Positions 1 to 5,182 of a DNA stretch of 5,182 bases are shown here, in pieces. Under the pieces are notes generated by a model. The model saw only the letters and a list, made by a program, of their open reading frames with translations. It was not told where the DNA came from and did no database searches. Made by a program: the position numbers and the translations under genes. Origin of the DNA: an uncultured Clostridia bacterium (GTDB taxonomy: Bacteria > Bacillota > Clostridia > Acetivibrionales > CALMWN01); assembly GCA_937873555.1 (NCBI GenBank), contig CALMWN010000567.1, positions 1-5,182 of the forward strand. The letters are read 5' to 3'. The number at the start of each line of letters is the position of its first letter. Position 1 is the first letter of the stretch.

Positions 1-331
1 CAACTTCAAGGATGCGGAAAAAGCCAAATTTGACAGTCTTTACAACAGTGCGGTTCCAAGGTCTGCATGGAGTGCTTACGGTGAAGGAATAAGCCTGCTT
101 TCTTCAGGAAAGCTTCAGGAAGCAGTCAATAAGCTGAATAAAGTGCTGGCCTATGGAAACGACTGGGCATATTTGCCCGATACCTTGTATAATCTGGGAA
201 AGTGCTATATGGGTCTGAATGATAAAAAAAATGCCCTCAGTACTTTTCAAAAAATCAAGGAGAGATTTCCGAACAGTGAATATGCCAGATACTCGGACTA
301 CAGAATCAATGAACTTAATTCCCAGCCTTGA
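1..331 (+). CDS. Tetratricopeptide-repeat protein, C-terminal fragment (5' end outside window)
   Basis: The frame is open from base 2 to a TGA at 329-331 and gives 109 residues with no start codon that needs to be used, so the gene begins upstream of the window. Two helix-turn-helix repeats are visible. The second, at fragment residues ~59-92, fits the TPR consensus well: Leu65-Gly66, Tyr69, Ala78, Phe82 and Pro90 fall at the expected spacing. A less regular copy covers ~22-55 (Gly28, Gly36, Ala41). The tail 'RFPNSEYARYSDYRINEL' resembles the TPR_6 type seen in YbgF/BamD-like and Gram-positive envelope-associated TPR proteins. Such repeats are protein-protein interaction scaffolds; the partner cannot be told from this fragment, and any N-terminal anchor or other domain is missing. 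The 3' end overlaps the convergent membrane-protein gene by 17 bases, with no terminator in between. Confidence 0.82.
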   Translation, partial: NFKDAEKAKFDSLYNSAVPRSAWSAYGEGISLLSSGKLQEAVNKLNKVLAYGNDWAYLPDTLYNLGKCYMGLNDKKNALSTFQKIKERFPNSEYARYSDYRINELNSQP

Positions 332-1727
332 GAATTCTACCTGCAATGCATTCTATAACTGCAGCAAAATATGATACCACCCTGTAAATGTTAAGACAGA
401 TGATCGAATATATCAGGGCATAACATGGCGCAATGAGCCTGCTGTAATCGCCATAAGAAATAAATGCGCTGACAAGAAAGTGATACAGAATAATCACCAG
501 GATTATGAACGTTGCCTGCTTTTCTATATTGAATGCTTTTCGCTTGACAAATATAATAATTATAAACATTTCTATGGCACATAAACTCAGAAAAATGTAC
601 AAACGGTCAAAAATGTCTGTAAATTTCCTCAGTGCAAGCAGGGTTTTATTGGGATGACCCGCTCTGGTCAACGCTGCATCCGCAATATAGTTCCTGATCT
701 GAGAATCAAGTACAATTAATTCATATGTGAGTTTGATGCTTCTGGCCGCATACTCTGCAGGATGGTGCAATATTACCTGCCTGGAGAATCGCCCAACTTC
801 GCTGTAGTGATTTCCTTCCCACCGGTAAGAATATATGAAATGCCAAGGTTCAAGAAATTCATTCCCCACTTTATATTCGTCTTTTTCATTTTCCATGGCA
901 TGTTTTATATCTCCGATCAGTTTTTTGTTATCACCCAGGTTCTCCATCTTATATTGGATGACCTTTCCGAAGGAATTGACGTTGCTTACCGTGGTTAATC
1001 CAAAATATCCATTCTGCAGGTAGTTTACCATTGAATAGGCAAAAACACAGATATATACTGCAATAAAGCCTGTAACCGCCAGCCTGGTATGAGACCTTAT
1101 GACTTTGTTTCCATAAATGAAAATACTTGCTGCAAATATAAGCAGAATTATAAAGGGTATGAAAAGAAAGAAGGGCTTGGTAAAAATCGCAAGGACGGAT
1201 AACACCCAGATGATGGCCAGAGTTGCTTTTTTATAATATTTTATGTACATTATCAGGTTGTAGGTCAGTAATGTGACAGTAAGTATGGAGAAATTTTCTG
1301 CGAGTATCACAAAATCCCAGGCGAAGATCTTGTAACTGATGGTTACCATAAAAGCGGCGAAATACGCCAGAAGTTTATTACCGAATGAAAGGGACACAAG
1401 CTTGAAAACATAAAATGAATTGACCGCTGAAAGCACGATTTGGAAATAGATTATTCCGGTACCAACGTTTTCCCAGTTGAACAAAATCCCTGACAGCATA
1501 AGGCCGGCAGGATAAACGGGGGGCCTGTATTCGTTCATATGCAAGTGATGGAATATGCTAAAGGCTCCATCCATGTATGTAGGAGTGTCACTGAAGCAAA
1601 GTGGCGGATCAACCGATATGAAAAAGAGATATCTTACAGCTAAACCGCAAATTATCGTAAAAACAGCCGGAGTGATGCTTATGACGGTATTGATGCAGGT
1701 ATTTTTAAGTCCTGGTTTCAAAATCAT
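315..1727 (-). CDS. Multi-span membrane protein, GT-C type (ArnT/PMT-like) glycosyltransferase
   Basis: This 470-residue integral membrane protein has about ten hydrophobic segments, roughly at residues 13-38, 90-110, 116-135, 138-160, 169-205 (probably two), 215-233, 372-394, 404-424 and 430-455. A hydrophilic stretch of ~130 residues lies between the two halves. GT-C hallmarks are visible. After the first membrane segment there is an acidic 'SDTPTYM' motif (Asp47), followed by 'YRPPVYP' (Arg68-Pro69-Pro70, Tyr72-Pro73), as in PMT_2/ArnT-like enzymes. An 'LAEN' motif (Glu144) follows, and near the C-terminus 'YGDYSRLIAPCYAL' resembles the family's RY-x-P motif. Known relatives transfer a sugar from a polyprenyl-phosphate donor to a lipid, glycan or protein on the outer membrane face; donor and acceptor here are unknown. 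The ATG at 1725-1727 has a good upstream site (GGAAGG on the minus strand, ~1741-1746, about 13 bases away, or GAAGGCG with ~9). The stop overlaps the 3' end of the TPR gene. The gene is divergent from the patatin gene. An uncharacterised membrane protein without transferase activity remains possible. Confidence 0.78.
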   Translation of the reverse strand: MILKPGLKNTCINTVISITPAVFTIICGLAVRYLFFISVDPPLCFSDTPTYMDGAFSIFHHLHMNEYRPPVYPAGLMLSGILFNWENVGTGIIYFQIVLSAVNSFYVFKLVSLSFGNKLLAYFAAFMVTISYKIFAWDFVILAENFSILTVTLLTYNLIMYIKYYKKATLAIIWVLSVLAIFTKPFFLFIPFIILLIFAASIFIYGNKVIRSHTRLAVTGFIAVYICVFAYSMVNYLQNGYFGLTTVSNVNSFGKVIQYKMENLGDNKKLIGDIKHAMENEKDEYKVGNEFLEPWHFIYSYRWEGNHYSEVGRFSRQVILHHPAEYAARSIKLTYELIVLDSQIRNYIADAALTRAGHPNKTLLALRKFTDIFDRLYIFLSLCAIEMFIIIIFVKRKAFNIEKQATFIILVIILYHFLVSAFISYGDYSRLIAPCYALIYSIICLNIYRVVSYFAAVIECIAGRILKAGN

Positions 1728-1777
1728 ATAATTATACGCCTTCCGATTTAATATATATACACTAGTAGTATGTTATT
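1728..1777. promoter_or_regulatory. Divergent intergenic region, likely start-site region for both flanking genes
   Basis: Only 50 bases separate the divergent starts of the membrane-protein gene and the patatin gene. The stretch is AT-rich, with an ATATATATA run at 1751-1759 that could supply a -10 element on either strand. No convincing -35 partner at 16-18 bases could be picked, and -35 elements may lie inside the coding regions. On the minus strand the purine-rich site GGAAGGCG serves the membrane-protein gene. On the plus strand there is no clear Shine-Dalgarno before the ATG at 1778. Confidence 0.35.
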
Positions 1778-2902
1778 ATGGGGCGGTATAAGGTGAATTT
1801 ATTCAATAACAGGGTGAATCTTGTCCTTAGCGGCGGAGGAGTGAAAGGTATCGCGTATATTGGCGCTTTTGGGGTTGCGGAAAGAATAGGATACAAATGG
1901 GGAAACATTGCAGGGGTTTCAGCCGGTGCGCTGGCCGGCTCATTTGCAGCTGCAGGCTACAGCACCGAAGAATTGAAGAATATAATGAATGAATTTGACA
2001 TGCAGCAGTTGGAGATAAATGAAATCCCCGGTAAGGTTTCTGCGGTTTCAAGGTATATGAGGTTTGCAAATGAATACAGGAGCACCGGAGCCGGCAGTCT
2101 GTTACACTTTTTGTGCAAAGGCCAGGCTGAAATACGGGATAGAAGCAGGACTGCAGAGCTTTCAAGCTATCGAGGCAATATTTTAAAAAACGCCGTAACT
2201 TATAGCAAGGAAGGCTGCCTTTATGACGGGGACTACCTGGAGGAATGGGTGGATAAGGTACTGGCCGGGCGTGGGATACAAACGTTCGGTGATTTGCGGG
2301 GGGGGATGGCAGACAAGGCAAATCCCAACGGTTATAAAGTAAGGATGACTGCGGTCGATGCAACAAGGGCAAAAACTGTCGTACTACCGGATGATATTGC
2401 GTTTTATGGGATAAATCCGGACGGATTAAGGGTTTCAAAAGCGGTAAGAATGAGCACCAGTGTCCCTTTTGCTTTCAAACCGGTGGAACTGAAGAAACAG
2501 GAACAGGGAGTATCACAAACATTTCATATTGTAGATGGAGGTGTATTTGATAATTTTCCCTTCTGGCTGATCGACAACTCGGAAGAAATACAGACAGCTG
2601 GCTTCAGACTGGACGGAGGAGGTATAAGCAATATTATAAGTTTTGATACTCCTCTGAATATATTAAAGGGTCTCATTTCTGCCGTTCATGACCTTGGAAT
2701 TCCCAAAGATGTGTATTTCAAGGGGGTTGTTGCGAATATCGATACATCAATGGTTTCCTTTTTGGATTTCAATCTGACGGATGCTGAAAAGAAATACCTG
2801 TATTCATCAGGGGAAAAATCTGCAATCATGCTATTTTCAAATATCAGGCAGCGGAAGAGTTTATTAAGGAAACTGATTATGACCTCATTTTTCAAAAGAT
2901 AA
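1778..2902 (+). CDS. Patatin-like phospholipase (RssA/NTE-type acyl hydrolase)
   Basis: This 374-residue protein is expected to hydrolyse acyl-ester bonds of phospholipids or other lipids with a Ser-Asp dyad. All signatures are present and in order. The oxyanion-hole loop is S-GGGVKG at 18-24. The nucleophile elbow is GVSAG at 46-50, with Ser48 as the catalytic serine. The conserved 'AVRMSTSVPFAFKPV' block lies at 222-236, and the DGG motif at 253-255 supplies Asp253 in 'VDGGVFDNFP'. The rest fits the family, including 'DGDYLEEWV' and 'TFGDL' around 150-173. No signal peptide or transmembrane segment is evident, so it is probably cytosolic or peripherally membrane-bound. The start is uncertain: the ATG at 1778 has no clear ribosome site, while a GTG at 1793 (residue 6) sits 6 bases after GGGGCGG and would also keep every motif. 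A G8 tract at 2298-2305 encodes Arg-Gly-Gly. No nucleotide-cyclase or other defence gene is adjacent, so a CBASS-effector role is not supported. Confidence 0.92.
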   Translation: MGRYKVNLFNNRVNLVLSGGGVKGIAYIGAFGVAERIGYKWGNIAGVSAGALAGSFAAAGYSTEELKNIMNEFDMQQLEINEIPGKVSAVSRYMRFANEYRSTGAGSLLHFLCKGQAEIRDRSRTAELSSYRGNILKNAVTYSKEGCLYDGDYLEEWVDKVLAGRGIQTFGDLRGGMADKANPNGYKVRMTAVDATRAKTVVLPDDIAFYGINPDGLRVSKAVRMSTSVPFAFKPVELKKQEQGVSQTFHIVDGGVFDNFPFWLIDNSEEIQTAGFRLDGGGISNIISFDTPLNILKGLISAVHDLGIPKDVYFKGVVANIDTSMVSFLDFNLTDAEKKYLYSSGEKSAIMLFSNIRQRKSLLRKLIMTSFFKR

Positions 2903-2931
2903 AGCGGTATAGAAAATGTGCTTTATTTTTT
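2894..2931 (+). terminator. Possible weak intrinsic terminator of the patatin gene
   Basis: AAAAGATAAAGC (2894-2905) can pair with GCTTTATTTTTT (2920-2931), including one G-U pair, around a 14-base loop. The 3' arm is itself a T-rich tract. The stem contains only two G-C pairs and overlaps the stop codon at 2900-2902, so stability is low. It is in the right place for termination, but readthrough towards thrC is plausible. Confidence 0.3.
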
Positions 2932-3039
2932 ACATCAATTGTATTATTATTAGAATAACCTGTATGTTTACGGATTTGCACGAATAACCTTATTTATTTA
3001 TGAAAATAAATTATGTGAAATGGCATTAGGAGGCGTAAC
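2932..3039 (+). promoter_or_regulatory. thrC upstream region with a strong ribosome binding site
   Basis: This AT-rich leader holds the GAATAACCT pair and an AT-only inverted repeat (ATTTATTT at 2992-2999, AAATAAAT at 3004-3011, 4-base spacer). It ends in a perfect AGGAGG at 3028-3033, six bases before the thrC ATG, which fixes that start. Only weak promoter matches are visible: TTTACG at 2967 or TTGCAC at 2976 as a -35, with poor -10 partners, so no promoter is placed. No T-box hallmark (the AGGGTGGNACCGCG sequence and following terminator) is present, although amino-acid genes in this group are often T-box controlled. Confidence 0.4.
2953..2990 (+). repeat. Short direct repeat upstream of thrC
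   Basis: GAATAACCT occurs at 2953-2961 and again at 2982-2990, 29 bases apart, within the 137-base gap before thrC. Paired 9-base copies in a promoter-sized gap could be a binding site for a regulator. They could also be chance in AT-rich DNA. Confidence 0.3.
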
Positions 3040-4539
3040 ATGCTTTACGAAAGTACTAGAGGGGGACTAAAATCCATATCGTCTGCAGAGGCGATAAAAA
3101 AAGGAATTGCTCCCGATGGTGGACTGTTTGTACCTGAAGAAAGAGTGAAGCTTTCTCTCGAAGATATAGGAAGACTGGTAAATATAAGTTATCAGGAGAG
3201 AGCCGTTGAAATACTCAAACACTATATTGATGATTACACTGTTGAAGAAATCACCGAGTGTGTAAACAGTGCATATACGAAGGCAAAATTTGGATGCGAC
3301 GAAATAGCCCCTGTACACAAACTGAACGAGAATGTGTTTGTTCAGGAGCTGTGGCATGGACCTACATGTGCTTTCAAGGATATGGCGCTACAGATATTGC
3401 CTCATTTGCTTGTGAAGGCTGTCAGAAAACTGGGAGAAAAGGATGAGGTCGTAATTCTTGTCGCTACGTCGGGGGATACGGGTAAGGCTGCATTGGAGGG
3501 TTTTAAGGACGTTGACGGTACAAGGATAATAGTGTTTTTCCCAAACAACGGGGTGAGTGAAGTTCAGAAAATGCAGATGGTTACCCAGGAAGGGAAAAAC
3601 GTCCATGCCATATCCGTGGAAGGGAATTTTGATGATGCTCAAAACGGTGTAAAGGACATTTTTGGGGATATGGAGCTGAACCGGAGGATGGAAGGAGGAG
3701 GCTACAAATTTTCTTCAGCCAATTCCATAAACTGGGGAAGGCTTGTTCCACAGATAGTTTACTATTTTTCAGCTTATGCAGATCTGGTGAAAAACAGTGA
3801 GGTAACCCTGGGAGACAAGATTAACGTTGTTGTTCCTACAGGCAATTTCGGCAATATCCTGGCCGCGTATTACGCCTTGAGGATGGGGCTTCCGATTAAC
3901 AAACTCATATGTGCGTCAAATGACAACAATGTTCTCACAGACTTTATCAGAACCGGTGTATATGACAGGAGAAGGGAATTCAAAAAGACCATATCTCCTT
4001 CTATGGATATACTTATTTCCAGTAATCTTGAAAGGCTTTTGTATGAAATCACGGAGCATAACAGCGAGCGGATAAATGACTGGATGGGCAGGCTTAAGAA
4101 TGACGGGATGTATATTGTTGACGCCGATGTCAAAAAGAAGATATCTGCCGTATTCTGGGCGGACTTTACAAACGAGAGCGATACACTGAAGACCATAGAG
4201 TATCTGTACAAGGAAAATGATTACCTTATAGATACCCATACCGCAGTCGGTGTGGACGTTTATGACAAGTATGTCATTTCAACTGGAGACATGACCAAGA
4301 CAGTCATTTCTTCTACGGCAAGTCCGTTTAAATTTAATGAGAGTGTTGCAAAAGCAATATTCGGAGAAGAATTTATCAAAGGGAAAAATGAATTTGACCT
4401 GCTTGAGATTTTATCTGAAAAATGCAGACTGCCGGTTCCGGATAGTCTTAAGGGCCTGGAAACCAGGGAGATACGGCATAATGCCAATTGTGACAAAACT
4501 GAAATGAAAAGCCAGGTTGAAAAGATACTCGGCATATAA
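3040..4539 (+). CDS. thrC: Threonine synthase
   Basis: This 499-residue, PLP-dependent enzyme converts O-phospho-L-homoserine and water to L-threonine and phosphate, the last step of threonine biosynthesis in the cytosol. The N-terminus carries the family's 'YESTRG' (3-8). The PLP lysine is Lys113 in 'HGPTCAFKDMALQ' (106-118). The cofactor and phosphate-binding regions follow as 'TSGDTGKAAL' (143-152), 'FPNNGVSEVQKMQM' (167-180), 'SANSINWGRLVPQ' (226-238) and the glycine-rich 'PTGNFGN' (266-272). Late conserved blocks are 'DTHTAVGV' (398-405) and 'STASPFKF' (425-432). The length fits the long clostridial/fungal-type class rather than the ~430-residue E. coli form. The start is supported by AGGAGG at 3028-3033. 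No thrA, thrB or hom gene is adjacent, so the gene is separated from the rest of its pathway here. No U-tract terminator follows it, and the cheY-like gene begins 65 bases later, so co-transcription is possible. Confidence 0.97.
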   Translation: MLYESTRGGLKSISSAEAIKKGIAPDGGLFVPEERVKLSLEDIGRLVNISYQERAVEILKHYIDDYTVEEITECVNSAYTKAKFGCDEIAPVHKLNENVFVQELWHGPTCAFKDMALQILPHLLVKAVRKLGEKDEVVILVATSGDTGKAALEGFKDVDGTRIIVFFPNNGVSEVQKMQMVTQEGKNVHAISVEGNFDDAQNGVKDIFGDMELNRRMEGGGYKFSSANSINWGRLVPQIVYYFSAYADLVKNSEVTLGDKINVVVPTGNFGNILAAYYALRMGLPINKLICASNDNNVLTDFIRTGVYDRRREFKKTISPSMDILISSNLERLLYEITEHNSERINDWMGRLKNDGMYIVDADVKKKISAVFWADFTNESDTLKTIEYLYKENDYLIDTHTAVGVDVYDKYVISTGDMTKTVISSTASPFKFNESVAKAIFGEEFIKGKNEFDLLEILSEKCRLPVPDSLKGLETREIRHNANCDKTEMKSQVEKILGI

Positions 4540-4558
4540 ACCTGGTGATATTGCACCA
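4512..4558 (+). other. Overlapping inverted repeats at the thrC 3' end
   Basis: CCAGGTT (4512-4518) is complementary to AACCTGG (4539-4545), enclosing the last thrC codons and its stop. TGGTG (4543-4547) can instead pair with CACCA (4554-4558) around ATATTG. The two hairpins share bases 4543-4545, so they exclude each other. Neither is followed by a T-tract, so this is not a standard terminator. It could affect mRNA processing between thrC and the next gene or be fortuitous. Confidence 0.25.
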
Positions 4559-4604
4559 CGCGAAAGATAAATATCTCACGAAGTGATTCCGGGGAGTGTA
4601 TTAA

Positions 4605-4985
4605 ATGAAGGTACCCAAAATACTTATAGTAGATGATGCAGCTTTTATGAGGAATCTGATCGGAAATACAATAAAGCAGGCCGGATACACCGACCTGTAT
4701 TATGCGGAAGACGGACTTGAGGCAGTTGAAAAAGCCGGGGAGATACAACCTGAATTTATAACCCTGGATATATCAATGCCAAACTTAAGTGGAGTGGATG
4801 CAGTTTCAAGGATACTCGAAGTGAGTCCGAGCTCAAAAATCATAATGATTTCTGCTGTTACCGGACAGCAGGCAATAAAGGATGCAATAAAAAATGGTGC
4901 CATTGACTTTGTAAAAAAGCCTTTTAGCAAAGAAGAAATAGAGGATGTCCTCAAAAAGCATCTCGAGAGCAGTGCAAGACAGTAA
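4605..4985 (+). CDS. cheY: CheY-type single-domain response regulator
   Basis: This 126-residue protein is a receiver domain and nothing more; no DNA-binding or enzymatic output domain follows. All phospho-relay residues are in place: Asp10 and Asp11 for Mg2+ binding in 'LIVDDAAFMR', Asp55 as the phosphate acceptor in 'FITLDISMP', Ser83 in 'MISA', and Lys105 in 'FVKKPF' with Phe102 nearby. The 'VDDAAFMRNLI' opening, 'MPNLSGVDAV' and 'GQQAIKDAIKNGAIDFVKKPF' strongly resemble CheY of Thermotoga and Clostridia, which is phosphorylated by CheA and binds the flagellar switch. GGGGAG at 4591-4596, eight bases upstream, supports the ATG. The gene is an orphan here, with no chemotaxis or flagellar genes in view, and follows thrC by 65 bases. 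It could therefore serve another kinase; the domain call is firm, the chemotaxis role is inferred. An intrinsic terminator follows the stop immediately. Confidence 0.93.
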   Translation: MKVPKILIVDDAAFMRNLIGNTIKQAGYTDLYYAEDGLEAVEKAGEIQPEFITLDISMPNLSGVDAVSRILEVSPSSKIIMISAVTGQQAIKDAIKNGAIDFVKKPFSKEEIEDVLKKHLESSARQ

Positions 4986-5006
4986 GCACCCCAAAGGGTG
5001 CTTTTA
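4984..5006 (+). terminator. Intrinsic terminator after the cheY-like gene
   Basis: AAGCACCC (4984-4991) pairs perfectly with GGGTGCTT (4996-5003) around a CAAA loop, and the stem runs into a short T-tract (5002-5005). The hairpin begins within the TAA stop codon (4983-4985). This is a standard Rho-independent terminator for the + strand. Confidence 0.87.
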
Positions 5007-5039
5007 TCTGTTCTGTAACTATAGAAATAGAACTGTAAA

Positions 5040-5132
5040 CTAAATATAGGGTGCAGGGGCTTGGCCTCTCATAGGGGGGCATTCCCCCCTGCATGACGGA
5101 TGCGAAGTATTTATGAAAGTAAGCCAAAGCAT
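5040..5132 (-). CDS. Candidate 30-residue small ORF, doubtful
   Basis: On the minus strand an ATG at 5132-5130 opens 30 codons ending in TAG at 5042-5040. It is preceded by AAGGGGGG seven bases upstream, which could act as a ribosome site. The product is Cys/Pro-rich at its centre ('SCRGECPPMRG') and has no recognised domain. The same frame is also open back to the adapter junction at 5151, so it could be the tail of a longer gene cut off by the contig end. The sequence overlaps the hairpin segment, and the G/C tracts explain much of its composition, so this is more likely a chance frame. Confidence 0.12.
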   Translation of the reverse strand: MLWLTFINTSHPSCRGECPPMRGQAPAPYI

Positions 5133-5145
5133 CCTGTCACCCCCC
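5051..5145. other. G/C-tract-rich segment with strong alternative hairpins, function unknown
   Basis: In an otherwise AT-rich setting this segment holds G4, G6, C6 and C6 tracts. AGGGGGG (5073-5079) and CCCCCCT (5084-5090) form a perfect 7-base-pair stem with a CATT loop. TGCAGGGG (5052-5059) can instead pair with CCCCTGCA (5086-5093), excluding part of the first stem. AGGGG (5055-5059) can also pair with CCTCT (5065-5069). Further on, GACGGATGC (5095-5103) pairs with GCATCC-T-GTC (5129-5138) with one bulge, and a second C6 tract (5140-5145) could compete for the G6 tract. It may be a structured RNA, a leader of a lost downstream gene, or the edge of a dispersed repeat. I do not recognise a known RNA family. 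Confidence 0.45.
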
Positions 5146-5151
5146 TTGTAG

Positions 5152-5182
5152 CTGTCTCTTATAAACATCTGACGCTGCCGAC
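5152..5182. other. Untrimmed Nextera adapter (Tn5 mosaic end plus read-1 tail), not genomic
   Basis: Bases 5152-5170 match the 19-base Tn5 mosaic end in the orientation starting CTGTCTCTTATA. The only difference is an A at 5164 where the standard sequence has C. Bases 5171-5182 (GACGCTGCCGAC) match the following Nextera read-1 adapter tail exactly. Together 30 of 31 bases agree with the reverse complement of the commercial adapter, far beyond chance. Genomic sequence therefore ends at about base 5151. Confidence 0.97.

Noticed and set aside
1827..2438. 203-codon open frame on the minus strand inside the patatin gene
   Set aside because: It lies wholly antisense to a gene with complete catalytic motifs. 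Its product is a low-complexity Pro/Ser/Leu/Arg mix with no domain, as expected of a shadow frame.
1778..2902. Patatin as a CBASS-type (CapV) antiphage effector
   Set aside because: No cyclic-oligonucleotide synthase, ubiquitin-like/E1-E2 or other defence gene lies within view; the neighbours are a membrane protein and thrC.
4537..4575. Sigma-28 (flagellar) promoter before the cheY-like gene
   Set aside because: A TAAA at 4537 is present, but nothing close to CCGATAT or GCCGATAA occurs at the required 14-16 base spacing; GCGAAAGATAA is a poor, misplaced match.
4260..4748. 162-codon minus-strand frame across the thrC end and cheY start
   Set aside because: It is antisense to two confidently identified genes and has no recognisable domain; the thrC and CheY motifs explain the sequence.
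5013..5042. Near-repeat CTGTAACTA / CTGTAAACTA after the terminator
   Set aside because: The copies are short and differ by one inserted base in AT-rich DNA; there is no flanking structure to suggest an attachment site or array.
5152..5170. Tn5/IS50-type mosaic end as evidence of a transposon insertion
   Set aside because: It is the hyperactive synthetic mosaic end and is directly followed by the Nextera adapter tail, so it is library sequence rather than a natural insertion.

Overview
The window looks like a stretch of chromosome from an anaerobic Gram-positive bacterium, probably a Clostridia member of the cellulolytic Acetivibrio/Ruminiclostridium type. This rests on moderately AT-rich DNA, Shine-Dalgarno sites with short spacing, a roughly 500-residue threonine synthase and a stand-alone CheY of the Thermotoga/Clostridia type. 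The assignment is an inference from protein style; no taxonomic marker is present.

Left part (1-1777): the 3' end of a tetratricopeptide-repeat protein gene on the + strand runs into an oppositely oriented gene for a multi-span membrane protein with GT-C glycosyltransferase signatures. The two reading frames overlap by 17 bases at their 3' ends. A 50-base AT-rich gap then separates the membrane protein from a divergent gene on the + strand.

Centre (1778-4539): a patatin-like phospholipase with an intact Ser/Asp dyad carries an unusual run of eight G residues inside its coding sequence. A weak terminator-like hairpin and a 137-base AT-rich leader follow, and then thrC (threonine synthase), which has a textbook ribosome binding site.

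Right part (4605-5182): a single-domain CheY-type response regulator lies 65 bases after thrC and ends in a clear intrinsic terminator. The next ~165 bases contain no convincing gene. They hold a G/C-tract-rich segment with several strong, mutually exclusive hairpins. The last 31 bases (5152-5182) are not biological: they match the Tn5 mosaic end plus Nextera read-1 adapter with one mismatch, so the contig ends in untrimmed library adapter.

The genes do not form an obvious shared pathway. They look like ordinary chromosomal housekeeping and envelope genes. I found no convincing new defence, mobile or biosynthetic system. The most useful observations are the adapter at the end, the structured segment beside it and the G8 tract in the patatin gene.
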